From Actinomycetota bacterium (GTDB taxonomy: Bacteria; Actinomycetota; Acidimicrobiia; Acidimicrobiales; BP-101), in the NCBI GenBank assembly GCA_030838265.1, contig JAUTXA010000189.1:1-17071 (forward strand): DNA of 17,071 nt. Direction: 5' to 3'. Under the pieces are notes generated by a model that saw only the letters and a list, made by a program, of their open reading frames with translations, was not told the DNA's origin and ran no database searches. Positions 8,756-16,538 of this stretch are shown here, piece after piece. The position numbers and the translations under genes were made by a program. Positions within the stretch are counted from its first letter, which is position 1. Each line of letters begins with the position of its first letter.

Positions 8756-10912
8756 ATGGGTCATCACGGTCCAGGCGGGCTCACGGCGAGGCAGAGGCTG
8801 ACAACCCTCTTCGCGTTGCTGATGCTCATCGGCACGAGCACATTTCTGATCGGCGGAGGTGCGGCTCGCGCCGCCACCAGCTTGGCCGGTAGCCCGTTCG
8901 ACGGCACCGACGGCACGGCCGACGTGGGCGTGACGTTCCACAACGATCAGCCGTCAGGGAGCACCGACAACATCTACGTGGGCGGAGCCAAGGAGTCCAA
9001 CGCCTGCCCCCCGGTCGACAGCACGCACGCCTCGTCGCCCAAGAACGACATCCTGTCGTACGCCGTCACCTCGGGCTCGGGTTCCAACGGTCACAGCTTC
9101 CTTTACCTGGGATGGACCCGGCTCACCAACGTCGGCACCACCACGATCGAGTACGAGCTCAACCAGAGCGACGTCGGCTGCGGCAACGGAGTGAACCCGG
9201 TCCGGACTGACGATGACATCCGGATCATCTACAACTTCCACGGCGGCACGGTCGACAGCATCAAGGAGAGCACCTGGTCGGGAGGCTTCTGGTCGGCCGA
9301 GACGCTCGTCCCCTCGTCGCAGGAAGAGGCTTCGATCTCCGATCCCAGCCAGCTGTTCGGCGAGGCCGTGATCGACCTCACCGTGGCCGGCGTGTTCGAG
9401 CAGGACAGTTGCACCACGTTCGCCGGGGCCTTCGCTCGCAGCCGCAGCTCTTCGGGCTCGACGGGTAATGAGCTCAAGGACCTCGTCCTGCCGACCGGCG
9501 AGTCGATCTCGAATTGCGGCTCGGTCAGCATGCACAAGACGGACGACAACCTCAATGACCTGCCGGGCGCCTCGTTCGGCCTCTACACCGATCAAGCCCA
9601 CACCACCCTGGCCGCCGACGTGACGGGCGACAACCCCTGCACCACGGACGCCAGCGGCAACTGCTCGTGGACCGACGTCCAGCCGGGCACGTACTACGTG
9701 CACGAGGTGGCCCCTGCTCCTGTCGGGTACGGCCTCGACGACACCACGGCCACCGTCGTCGTCACCGCCGGCGAAAACACCGCCGTCGACAACGACTTCG
9801 TCGACCCGCGCGACGTCGGCCGCATCCGGATCTTCAAGGCCCTCGAGGATCAGGACGGCGACCCGGTGCAACCGGCGTCCCCCGCCGACCTGAACGGCGC
9901 GTCCTTCACGGTCCTCAACGCCAGTGACAGCTCTCAAGCCAAGCTCTGGAGTGACGGATCCGATGCCGGCTGCACCATCGACAACGGGAACGGCTACTGC
10001 GACGTGGGTCCGCTCGCCACCGGCGACTACATCGTCCACGAGACAGCGGCGCCGCCCGGAACCGGCCTCACTGCTCCCGACGCCAACGTCACCGTTCACG
10101 CCGGCCAGGAGGGCGCCGACGAGGTCACCATGACCAACCTCAACGTGGGGACTCCTGACATCAAGGTCGAGAAGAGCGGTCCCACGGTGGCCCACGAGGG
10201 TGACAAGGTCACCTACAGCTTCAAGGTGACCAACACCGGCAACGTGACCCTGACGAACATCACTGTCACCGACGACGTCCTCGGTGAGATCGGCACGATC
10301 GACTCGCTGCTGCCCGGCGCGTTCGAGACCTTGACGAAGGACTACACGATCCCGTCCGGCTCGACCGACGACATCGTGAACACGGCGACGGCGTGCGGGA
10401 CCGATGCCCTCGAGACCGAGGTGTGCGACACCGACGTGCACACCCTCGACCCCATCCACCCGGCGATCACCATCGACAAGACGGCGAGCAACGAGACGCC
10501 GCATGTCGGTGACACGGTGACCTTCACCTACGTGGTGACCAACACGGGCGACACCACCCTCTACAACGTTGTGGTGACCGACGACATCCTCGGTGTCATC
10601 GGCGACCCCGTCGCCTCGCTCGACCCAGGTCACACCGCCACCGTCACCAAGTCAGTGGTCGTCGACGAGGGCACGCCGCTCACCAACGTCGGTACGGCCA
10701 CCGGCAAGGACATCCTCGACAAGCAGGTCAGCGACACCGACCCGGCCACCATCCAGGTCGTGGCCGGCCTGGTGATCACCAAGAACCCCGACCTGGCCAG
10801 GACGGGCGCGTCGATCACCCTCGAGCTCCAGTGGGCCGCCGGTCTGATGGTGCTCGGCATCGTGCTGACCGTGGCCAGCCGGCGTCGCCAGGAGCAGCAA
10901 GGCATCAAGTAG
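8756..10912 (+). CDS. Wall-anchored surface protein: SpaA-like and DUF11-type domains with LARTG sorting signal
   Basis: The 718-residue product has a signal peptide (hydrophobic core about 15-35, ending in AARA). A beta-rich N-terminal domain of about 40-255 begins SLAGSPFDGTDG and contains four cysteines. Two SpaA/Cna-B-like domains follow, each with a strand-A lysine (K261, K361) and a glutamate in a YYVHE or YIVHE motif (E317, E429). These residues are compatible with internal isopeptide bonds. Each also has a close cysteine pair. Two DUF11-type repeats (about 466-565 and 566-670) both contain VTNTG. The C-terminus is LARTG (680-684), a hydrophobic helix and RRR, which is the layout of a sortase substrate. 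LAxTG is the motif known for class E sortases of high-GC actinobacteria. No sortase gene is in the window. ATG 8756 is preferred to ATG 8624 because the intervening bases look non-coding. It probably has an adhesive or structural role. Confidence 0.85.
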   Translation: MGHHGPGGLTARQRLTTLFALLMLIGTSTFLIGGGAARAATSLAGSPFDGTDGTADVGVTFHNDQPSGSTDNIYVGGAKESNACPPVDSTHASSPKNDILSYAVTSGSGSNGHSFLYLGWTRLTNVGTTTIEYELNQSDVGCGNGVNPVRTDDDIRIIYNFHGGTVDSIKESTWSGGFWSAETLVPSSQEEASISDPSQLFGEAVIDLTVAGVFEQDSCTTFAGAFARSRSSSGSTGNELKDLVLPTGESISNCGSVSMHKTDDNLNDLPGASFGLYTDQAHTTLAADVTGDNPCTTDASGNCSWTDVQPGTYYVHEVAPAPVGYGLDDTTATVVVTAGENTAVDNDFVDPRDVGRIRIFKALEDQDGDPVQPASPADLNGASFTVLNASDSSQAKLWSDGSDAGCTIDNGNGYCDVGPLATGDYIVHETAAPPGTGLTAPDANVTVHAGQEGADEVTMTNLNVGTPDIKVEKSGPTVAHEGDKVTYSFKVTNTGNVTLTNITVTDDVLGEIGTIDSLLPGAFETLTKDYTIPSGSTDDIVNTATACGTDALETEVCDTDVHTLDPIHPAITIDKTASNETPHVGDTVTFTYVVTNTGDTTLYNVVVTDDILGVIGDPVASLDPGHTATVTKSVVVDEGTPLTNVGTATGKDILDKQVSDTDPATIQVVAGLVITKNPDLARTGASITLELQWAAGLMVLGIVLTVASRRRQEQQGIK

Positions 10913-10931
10913 CAGCCATCTGGGTATCCGG

Positions 10932-10965
10932 GTCGAAGGGGCGCCTGCGGGGGCGCCCCTTCGAC
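10932..10965 (+). terminator. Strong hairpin terminator after the surface protein gene
   Basis: A perfect 14-bp stem (10932-10945 with 10952-10965) closes a 6-base loop about 20 bases past the stop codon. The downstream sequence GCGTTCGG has no T-run, so it is a tail-less GC-rich terminator or a 3' stabiliser. It separates this gene from the CAP protein gene. Confidence 0.75.
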
Positions 10966-11014
10966 GCGTTCGGATTCACCACTTTGCCCCGGGCCGCGGC
11001 TATGGTCCCCTCCG

Positions 11015-11039
11015 AGCCCTCAAGCTGTTCTTGGGGGCT
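11015..11039 (+). other. Leader hairpin upstream of the CAP protein gene
   Basis: AGCCCTCAAG (11015-11024) pairs with CTTGGGGGCT (11030-11039), ten pairs with one G-U, around the loop CTGTT. An extended -10-like GGCTATGGT (TATGGT at 11001-11006) would place transcription start just before the stem, so the mRNA would begin with this hairpin, about 40 bases ahead of the GGGAGGAGAG ribosome-binding site. It matches no riboswitch class that I recognise. Confidence 0.4.
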
Positions 11040-11078
11040 TGTGTATTTCGGGGGGGCTGGCTTCCCGGGAGGAGAGTT

Positions 11079-11735
11079 TTGTCTGTTCTGTTGCGCCCGC
11101 AAACCAAGCGGGCCGGTCGGTTGCTGCTGGCACCGGCCCTCACCCTCACCCTGCTGGCGACCGTGCTCGCCGGCCCGGCCAGCGCCTCTGAGTCGGGCGA
11201 CATGATCGCCAAGACCAACGCCTCGAGATCGAGCCACGGCCTCGGGGCCCTGGCCGCCCACGCCGAGCTCATGAACAAAGCCCAGGGCTGGGCCAACTAC
11301 ATGGCCGCCCACCACACCCTGGCTCACTCCAACTACAGCAGCGGGGTGTCAGCCAACTGGTCGAAGATGGGCGAGAACGTGGGCAAGGGCTACGACACGA
11401 CGAGCGTCCACAACTCGTTCATGAACTCGTCACCCCACCGGGCCAACATCCTCGACGGCGCCTACAACTACATCGGCGTCGGCGTGGCCCACAGCAGTGA
11501 CGGCTTCATCTACGTCGACGAGATCTTCATGCGGGCCGGTGGCGCCGTCGCTGCCCCCGCCCCGCCTCGGGTCTCGACGCCCCGGGTCTCCCGGTCCTAC
11601 GCCCGGCCGCGGGTGGCACCGGCGCCCACGCCGGCCGCCGCGCCGGCCCCGCCTCCCCCACCGCCTCCGCCCCCGCAACCAACGCGCTGGCTGATCCGGT
11701 CGTTGACGCTGACATCGGGCTCCAGCCTGGGCTAA
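11079..11735 (+). CDS. Secreted CAP/SCP-domain (YkwD-like) protein with proline-rich tail
   Basis: The 218-residue product has a basic n-region, a hydrophobic segment (about 14-31) and an ASA cleavage site after residue 36. The CAP domain follows at about 40-155: NASRSSHGLGAL, LAHS with H83, GEN with E99, NSSPHRANIL with H120, and the closing strand FIYVDEIF. These are the family's usual His/Glu positions. Bacterial CAP proteins are secreted or wall-associated, but their biochemical role is unsettled. After the domain comes a linker rich in Pro, Ala and Arg with nine consecutive prolines (about 191-199) and a short WLIRSL end. TTG 11079 is chosen because GGAGG at 11068-11072 is six bases upstream; a TTG at 11031 would lengthen the N-terminus into the leader hairpin. 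menC begins 10 bp after the stop. Confidence 0.85.
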   Translation: MSVLLRPQTKRAGRLLLAPALTLTLLATVLAGPASASESGDMIAKTNASRSSHGLGALAAHAELMNKAQGWANYMAAHHTLAHSNYSSGVSANWSKMGENVGKGYDTTSVHNSFMNSSPHRANILDGAYNYIGVGVAHSSDGFIYVDEIFMRAGGAVAAPAPPRVSTPRVSRSYARPRVAPAPTPAAAPAPPPPPPPPPQPTRWLIRSLTLTSGSSLG

Positions 11736-11745
11736 CACTCCACCC

Positions 11746-12861
11746 ATGAGGGTGGAGGCCGTCGAGCTGCGCACGATTCGCCTGCCCCTGGTCGCGCCCT
11801 TCCGCACCGGCGGCGGATCGCTCACCGAACGCCCGCTCGTCACGGTGCGCGTGCTGACCACCGAGGGTGAGGGTTGGGGTGAGTGCGCCGCCCTTCCCGA
11901 GCCGACCTACACCGCCGAGCACGTGACCGGGGCGAGGGCCGTCTTGCGCGATCACCTCGTCCCCCGCCTCGTCGGCGTCGATCTCGACGGCCCCGAGTCG
12001 GTAGCCGAGTGCCTCCGGGCCGTCGTCGGCCACCCCATGGCCACGGCCGCCCTCGAGTTGGCGGTGCTCGACGCCCACCTGGGCGCGGTCGGCGCGAGCC
12101 TGGCCCGCGCCCTCGGGGGCACGGCGACGACGGTGCCCTCGGGTGTGGCCGTCGGCCTCTTCGACGACGTGAGCCGGCTGGTCGACACGGTGGCCGCCTT
12201 CGTCGAGCAGGGCTACCGGCGGGTGAAGTTGAAGGTCGAGCCGGGATGGGACACCAAGCCCGTCGCCGCGGTGCGCGAGCGCTGGCCCGACCTGGCCCTG
12301 CAGGTCGACGCCAACGGGGCCTACGCGGGAGGTGACGCCGGAGCCCTCGACGGCCTCGACCACCTCGGTCTCCTGCTCATCGAGCAGCCGCTCGCCACCG
12401 ACGATCTCTTGGGTCATGCCGCGCTGGCCCGAGTTCTGCGGACCCCGATCTGCCTCGATGAGTCGATCTCGTCCGACGCCACCTTGGCCGTTGCCCTGGC
12501 CCTCGGCTCATGCTCGGTCGTCAACCTGAAGGCGGGACGGGTCGGGGGCTACCTGGCCGCCCGGCGCCTGGCCGAGCAGTGCCAGTCGGCCGGCGTCGCC
12601 GTGTGGTGCGGCGGCATGATCGAGAGCGGCATCGGGCGGGCGGCCAACCTGGCGCTGGCGTCCCACCCCGCCTTCACCCTCGCCGGTGACCTGTCGGCAT
12701 CGCGCCGCTTCTTCGCACGCGACGTGGTGACCGAGCCCGCCGTCCTCAACACCGACGGCACCATCGACGTGCCCGCCGGTCCTGGCCTCGGTGTCACCAT
12801 CGACGCCGCCTCCCTCGCCGCCGTCACCGAGAGCGTCGAGCTCGTGGCCGCCGGGGACTGA
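11746..12861 (+). CDS. menC: o-Succinylbenzoate synthase (enolase superfamily)
   Basis: MenC dehydrates 2-succinyl-6-hydroxy-2,4-cyclohexadiene-1-carboxylate to o-succinylbenzoate in menaquinone synthesis, in the cytoplasm. The 371-residue length fits the family. The catalytic lysine pair KLK is at K161/K163. The three metal ligands are D188 (QVDANGAY), E213 (LIEQPL) and D238 (CLDES), and the second-side lysine is K262 (NLKAGRVGG). These residues also fit the N-succinylamino acid racemase branch of the same subfamily, so racemase side activity or an alternative role remains possible, and no other men gene is in the window to settle it. No Shine-Dalgarno precedes ATG 11746. A TAACAC stretch overlapping the stop of the CAP gene could act as a -10 for a leaderless transcript, or the gene is read through from upstream. 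Confidence 0.85.
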   Translation: MRVEAVELRTIRLPLVAPFRTGGGSLTERPLVTVRVLTTEGEGWGECAALPEPTYTAEHVTGARAVLRDHLVPRLVGVDLDGPESVAECLRAVVGHPMATAALELAVLDAHLGAVGASLARALGGTATTVPSGVAVGLFDDVSRLVDTVAAFVEQGYRRVKLKVEPGWDTKPVAAVRERWPDLALQVDANGAYAGGDAGALDGLDHLGLLLIEQPLATDDLLGHAALARVLRTPICLDESISSDATLAVALALGSCSVVNLKAGRVGGYLAARRLAEQCQSAGVAVWCGGMIESGIGRAANLALASHPAFTLAGDLSASRRFFARDVVTEPAVLNTDGTIDVPAGPGLGVTIDAASLAAVTESVELVAAGD

Positions 12862-12870
12862 GGCGGCGCG

Positions 12871-13950
12871 GTGGACGAGCAGACGGTGGCCATCTACGAG
12901 GAGGTGGCCCCGCGCTACGCCTCGGCCCGTGAGCCCCGGCGCCGGAGCGAGGCGAGCGCGTTCGGCGCCGCCATCCCAGCCGGAGCGGTCCGGGCCGACC
13001 TGGGCTGCGGGGCGGGCCGCTACACCGCCGACCTCGGCCACCCCACGCTCGCCGTCGATGCGGCGCGAGCCATGCTCGAGGTGACCCGCTCGGTGGCGGC
13101 CGGGGCCTGGCTGGTGCAGGCCGACCTGGAGGCGCTGCCCCTGCGCGACCGCGCCCTCGGTGGGGCGTGGGCCAGCATGGCGTACCACCACCTGCCACGC
13201 GATCGGATGCCGCTGGCCTTGGCCGAGCTCCACCGATCGCTGGCCGTCGGGGCGGCGGTTGACCTGACGGTGATCTCGGGCGACTACGAGGGGACCGACC
13301 TTCCCCACGACGACTTTCCCGGCCGCTACTTCCGAGCGTGGAGCCGACCCCAGATGGCCGACGTGGTGATCGGCGCCGGCTTCGAGATCGGCGAGATCGG
13401 CGAGTTCGGCCCCGCCGAGACCGGCACCCTCGGCGTGCAGATGACCAGGGCGCGCACCCTGGCCGACACCGTCGGGCCGGGCCTGCGAGTGCTGATGTGC
13501 GGCCTGAACCCCAGCGTCTACTCCGCCGACGCCGGCCACGGCTTTGCCCGACCCGGGAACCGCTTCTGGCCCGCTGCCCTCGAGGCCGGACTGGTCAGCG
13601 CGGTCCACGACCCTCGCCACGCCTTGCTGGTAGACGGCGTGGGGATGACCGACCTGGTGAAGCGGGCCACACCCGGCTCGGCTGTCCTGACCGCTGCCGA
13701 GTACCGCGAGGGCTTGGGCCGGGTCGAGCGCCTGGTGGCCTGGCTCCGCCCGTCCGTCGTCTGCTTCGTGGGGATGGAGGGGTGGCGCAAGGGAGGGCAC
13801 CCCGGGGCTGGCCTCGGTGTGCAGCCCGAGCCCTTCGGCGGCTCCGTCGCCTACGTCATGCCTTCGACCAGCGGCCGGAACGCCCACGCCAGCAAGGCCG
13901 AGCTGGTCGACCACTTCGGCCAGGTCGGCGCCCTCGCTTCGTCCGCCTAG
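12871..13950 (+). CDS. Fusion of a class I SAM methyltransferase and a MUG/TDG-type mismatch DNA glycosylase
   Basis: Residues 1-190 form a Methyltransf_11-like domain: motif I ADLGCGAGRYT at 42-52, an acidic D63 after strand 2, a QADLEALPLRD segment near 83-93, and AYHHLPRD at 104-111. Residues 195-359 form a full-length family-2 uracil-DNA glycosylase. CGLNPSVYSADAGHGFARP starts at C210, with N213 at the catalytic asparagine position of E. coli Mug, and PGNRFW follows. TDLVKRATPGS is at 260-270 and the insertion-loop motif MPSTSGRNA at 330-338, which is closer to TDG than to Mug. Such enzymes remove U or T mispaired with G and related lesions. The methyltransferase substrate is unknown; it could be UbiE/MenG-like, but neighbourhood to menC is thin support. 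GTG 12871 begins 9 bp after the menC stop, suggesting co-transcription. The stop overlaps that of the facing ligase gene. Domain calls are firm; functional linkage is not shown. Confidence 0.88.
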   Translation: MDEQTVAIYEEVAPRYASAREPRRRSEASAFGAAIPAGAVRADLGCGAGRYTADLGHPTLAVDAARAMLEVTRSVAAGAWLVQADLEALPLRDRALGGAWASMAYHHLPRDRMPLALAELHRSLAVGAAVDLTVISGDYEGTDLPHDDFPGRYFRAWSRPQMADVVIGAGFEIGEIGEFGPAETGTLGVQMTRARTLADTVGPGLRVLMCGLNPSVYSADAGHGFARPGNRFWPAALEAGLVSAVHDPRHALLVDGVGMTDLVKRATPGSAVLTAAEYREGLGRVERLVAWLRPSVVCFVGMEGWRKGGHPGAGLGVQPEPFGGSVAYVMPSTSGRNAHASKAELVDHFGQVGALASSA

Positions 13951-15491
13951 TTGATGGCCTTGTCGCGACCTTCCCAGTAGGGAGCGCGCATCTTGAACTT
14001 CTGGAGCTTGCCCGTCGCGGTGCGGGTCAGGGCGTCGCGGATCTCGATCGAGGTCGGGCACTTGAAGTGGGCCAGACGGCCCCGGCTGAACTCGATGATC
14101 TCGGCCTCGGTCGCAGTGGCGCCCTCCTTCAGGACCACAAGGGCCTTCACCGTCTCGCCCCACTTCTCGTCGGGGACCCCGATGACGCAAGCCTCGGCGA
14201 CGGCAGGGTGCTGGTAGAGAGCGTCTTCGACCTCGATCGACGAGACGTTCTCGCCCCCGCTGATGATCACGTCCTTCTTGCGGTCGGCGATGACGACGTA
14301 GGGACCGTCGAGGAAGCCGCCGTCACCGGTGTGGAACCAGCCGTCGCGGATGGCCTTGGCCGTCTCGTCGGGCTGCTCCCAGTAGCCGGCGAAGACGTGG
14401 TTGGCGCGGGCCAGCACCTCGCCCTCGCCGTCGACGGCCATCTTCACGCCGATTCCCGGGACACCGGCCCGGGCCAGGAGCTGGGCCCGCTCGCCGGAGG
14501 GCAGCCCATCCCACTCCGCCGGGGCCCGGTTCATGGTGAGGAAGGGCGACGTCTCGGTCAGGCCGTAGATCTGGATGAACTCCCAGCCCAGCTCGGTCTC
14601 GACCCGCTCGATGGTCTTCGAGGGCGGAGGGGCCCCGGCCACGATCATGCGCACCCGCTGGCGACCGGGGATCTCGTCGCCCCGGGCCCGCCGCTGCTCG
14701 GCGGCGTCGAGGATGGCGGCCACCACGGCGGGGGCGCCGCAGAGCAGGGTGACGCCGTGCTCGTCGACGCGGCGGAGGATGTCCTCGCCGTCGACCTTGC
14801 GCAGCACCACCTGCTTGACCCCCATCGAGGTGACGGCGTAGGGCATGCCCCATCCGTTGCAGTGGAACATGGGCAGGGTGTGAAGGTAGACGTCGCGGTC
14901 GGTGACGCCGGCGTGCCAGCCGAAGGTCACGGCGTTGAGCCACAGGTTGCGATGGGTGAGCTGCACGCCCTTGGGACGGGCCGTCGTCCCCGACGTGTAG
15001 TTGATGCTGGCGGTGGCCTCCTCGTCCGGGTCGACCCAGCGCTCGGGATCGCGGGTGGCCGGCGCGAACAGCTCGGCGTCGGCCACGCCGTCGAGGAGGA
15101 TGCGGTGCTTGGCCTGCACCGCGGACAAGGTGGCGTCGAGCTCGGGGTCGAGCAGCAGGACAGTCGCCCCCGAGTGCTCGATGATGTAGCTGACCTCGTC
15201 GGGGTTCAGCCTGAAGTTGACGGGGACGAGGATGCGGCCGAAGCCACTGACGCCGTAGAAGGCGGTGACGAAGCGCGCCGCGTTGGGGCTGACGATGGCG
15301 ACCCGCGCGCCGGGCCCGACGCCGAGGTCGTCGAGGGCCGCGGCCATGCCGCGAGCCCGCTGATGGAGCTGGCCGTAGGTCATCGACCCGAAGGATCCGG
15401 GTGTCGTGGGCTCGTCGACCACGGCGACGCGGTCGGGGTACACCAGGGCCGCTCGCTCCAAGAAGTCACCCACCGTCAGCGGTACGCGCAC
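13947..15491 (-). CDS. AMP-forming acyl-CoA synthetase (ANL superfamily)
   Basis: The enzyme activates a carboxylic acid with ATP to an acyl-adenylate and transfers it to CoA. At 514 residues it has the complete motif set: phosphate loop YTSGTTARPKG (165-175), MFHCNGW (208-214, typical of medium/long-chain and related acyl-CoA ligases), YGLTET (309-314), TGD (388-390), hinge DRKKDVIISGGENVSS (403-418) and the adenylation lysine K495 in TATGKLQK. There is no signal peptide or membrane segment, so it is probably cytosolic. Substrate chain length cannot be read from sequence. GTG 15491 is preceded on its strand by AGGAGGAGGG at good spacing, which supports this start. Its stop overlaps the stop of the glycosylase fusion by 4 bp. 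It has no co-directional neighbour within the window and is probably transcribed alone. Confidence 0.92.
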   Translation of the reverse strand: MRVPLTVGDFLERAALVYPDRVAVVDEPTTPGSFGSMTYGQLHQRARGMAAALDDLGVGPGARVAIVSPNAARFVTAFYGVSGFGRILVPVNFRLNPDEVSYIIEHSGATVLLLDPELDATLSAVQAKHRILLDGVADAELFAPATRDPERWVDPDEEATASINYTSGTTARPKGVQLTHRNLWLNAVTFGWHAGVTDRDVYLHTLPMFHCNGWGMPYAVTSMGVKQVVLRKVDGEDILRRVDEHGVTLLCGAPAVVAAILDAAEQRRARGDEIPGRQRVRMIVAGAPPPSKTIERVETELGWEFIQIYGLTETSPFLTMNRAPAEWDGLPSGERAQLLARAGVPGIGVKMAVDGEGEVLARANHVFAGYWEQPDETAKAIRDGWFHTGDGGFLDGPYVVIADRKKDVIISGGENVSSIEVEDALYQHPAVAEACVIGVPDEKWGETVKALVVLKEGATATEAEIIEFSRGRLAHFKCPTSIEIRDALTRTATGKLQKFKMRAPYWEGRDKAIN

Positions 15492-15555
15492 GACCCGCCC
15501 TCCTCCTGCTAGACCAGTGGCCCGACGGTAGCGCCTGGGTCCTGGGGCCCTCTGC

Positions 15556-15571
15556 GTGCTACAGTTAGCAC
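15556..15571 (+). promoter_or_regulatory. 16-bp palindrome overlapping an extended -10 ahead of the Rpf-like gene
   Basis: GTGCTA and TAGCAC are perfect inverted arms around CAGT. The centre contains TGCTACAGT, an extended -10 (TGnTANNNT) with TACAGT at 15560-15565. No -35 is recognisable, as is usual with extended -10 elements. Transcription would start near 15572, giving a leader of about 85 bases. A repressor bound to the dyad would block the promoter. The facing acyl-CoA ligase gene begins 65 bp away, so the site could serve both. Confidence 0.5.
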
Positions 15572-15655
15572 TCCGCTTGCAGTCGTATGTTTAGAGGCGC
15601 GGCGAGCGTGGAAGGACCCTGGGGGCCTTCTCCCGACCCGAAAGGGAACTACGTC

Positions 15656-16171
15656 ATGGATCGTCTGAAACGTCCGTTGCTGGCAGTGTTCATGTTCGTG
15701 GGCGCCAGCATCGTGCCCGCCCACCCGCCACACGTTGCGGTGGCGGCAGCCGCGGCCTCCAAGGACCGCACCGCCGTCACCCTTTCCCCGTTCGATAGCG
15801 CCACAATCCAGCTCGCCGTGGCCGAGCGCACGCCGCACATCCAAGTCAGCCGCAGCGAGCCTGCTCCCCGGGTCCGCATCCGTCCCGTCTCCGTCACCCC
15901 CAAGCCCCGCCCCGCCCGCGTCGCACCGACGGGCGACATCTGGGGCCGGTTGGCCGCCTGCGAATCCGGCGGCAACACCCGAGCCGTCGGCGGCGGGGGT
16001 CGCTACTTCGGTGCCTTTCAGTTCACCCTCGGCAGCTGGCAGCGAGCCGGCCAGACCGGGAACCCGATCGACTACCCCTACGAGGTCCAGCTGACCGCTG
16101 CTCAGCGCCTCCAATCGATGTCGGGATGGGGCCAGTGGCCCGTGTGCGCCAGGCGCCTCGGTCTCTACTGA
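15656..16171 (+). CDS. Secreted resuscitation-promoting-factor-like transglycosylase domain protein
   Basis: Rpf proteins are secreted lysozyme-fold muralytic enzymes that promote regrowth of dormant actinobacteria. This 171-residue product has a signal peptide (LLAVFMFVGASIV core, Ala-rich cleavage region about 28-35) and a Pro/Arg-rich linker to about 93. The Rpf/transglycosylase-like domain follows at 94-171: IWGRLAACESGGN with catalytic-type E103, RYFGAFQF, SWQRAG, and GWGQWPVC near the end. C102 and C164 are placed for the conserved disulfide. The domain is C-terminal and there is no LysM or G5 domain, so it is a minimal form. ATG 15656 is preceded by AAGGGA at about ten bases; ATG 15587 would place extra residues ahead of the signal peptide. 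The acyl-CoA ligase gene is divergent and the ArsR gene convergent, with a 37-bp gap. Confidence 0.88.
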   Translation: MDRLKRPLLAVFMFVGASIVPAHPPHVAVAAAAASKDRTAVTLSPFDSATIQLAVAERTPHIQVSRSEPAPRVRIRPVSVTPKPRPARVAPTGDIWGRLAACESGGNTRAVGGGGRYFGAFQFTLGSWQRAGQTGNPIDYPYEVQLTAAQRLQSMSGWGQWPVCARRLGLY

Positions 16172-16208
16172 CCCTCTGACCGCAACCACTCGCGCGTTTT
16201 GTTCGGCC

Positions 16209-16538
16209 CTAGAGGTCCCGGTCGCTGAGGAACTGGCTGAGGGCGGCCAGGCGGTCGTCCCAGCCGGCGCCCACCTCGGCCATCCAGTCCATGGCCCCAG
16301 CCATGGGAGCCGGGGTGAGGCGGTAGCGCATCTCGCGGCCCTCGCGGTCGCCGACCACCAGGCCGGCCTGGCTAAGCGCTTGCAGGTGCTTCACCACGGC
16401 CTGGCGGCTGACGGTGAAGTCACCCGCCAGCTCGGTGGCCGTCGCCGGGCCGGAGCGGGCCAGGGCCTGCACCACCTGGCGTCGGGTGGCATCGGCCAGG
16501 GCGCTGAACACGGCGTCGGGGTCGTCGGCGGGGCTCAT
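16209..16538 (-). CDS. ArsR-family winged-helix transcriptional regulator
   Basis: The 109-residue product is a typical stand-alone ArsR/SmtB-fold repressor. DAVFSALADATRRQVVQAL (8-26) is the family's first helix and dimer region. TATELAGDFTVSRQAVVKHL (33-52) is the helix-turn-helix, and LVVGDREGREMRYRLTP forms the wing (60-76). No metal-binding cysteine cluster (ELCVCDL-type) is present, so it is not an obvious metal sensor. It belongs to the subgroup usually paired with AHSA1/SRPBCC proteins. Its ATG overlaps the TGA of that upstream gene as ATGA, so the two are translated together. It probably represses its own operon through dyads ahead of the first gene; that is inference. Confidence 0.9.
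   Translation of the reverse strand: MSPADDPDAVFSALADATRRQVVQALARSGPATATELAGDFTVSRQAVVKHLQALSQAGLVVGDREGREMRYRLTPAPMAGAMDWMAEVGAGWDDRLAALSQFLSDRDL

Noticed and set aside
8431..8892. 153-residue + strand ORF in the intergenic region
   Set aside because: It starts inside the SDR gene, runs through promoter-like low-GC DNA and enters the surface protein in another frame; no ribosome-binding site or family match.
8954..10633. 559-residue - strand ORF opposite the surface protein
   Set aside because: Shadow of a gene with clear domains on +; Val/Gly/Arg-biased sequence without motifs.
12508..14190. 560-residue - strand ORF across menC and the glycosylase fusion
   Set aside because: Spans two well-supported genes on the other strand and has a low-complexity Gly/Arg/His-rich product.
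13338..15512. 724-residue + strand ORF opposite the acyl-CoA synthetase gene
   Set aside because: Composition artefact of high-GC antisense sequence. The opposite strand encodes a complete enzyme with all motifs, and this product has no recognisable domain.
15566..15574. TTAGCACTC resembling half of a CIRCE/HrcA operator
   Set aside because: The partner half-site GAGTGCTAA is absent at the required 9-bp spacing; the bases belong to the other palindrome.
15572..15655. Possible c-di-AMP (ydaO-type) riboswitch in the Rpf leader
   Set aside because: Only about 85 bases are available and I could not recognise the conserved core; a covariance-model search would settle it.
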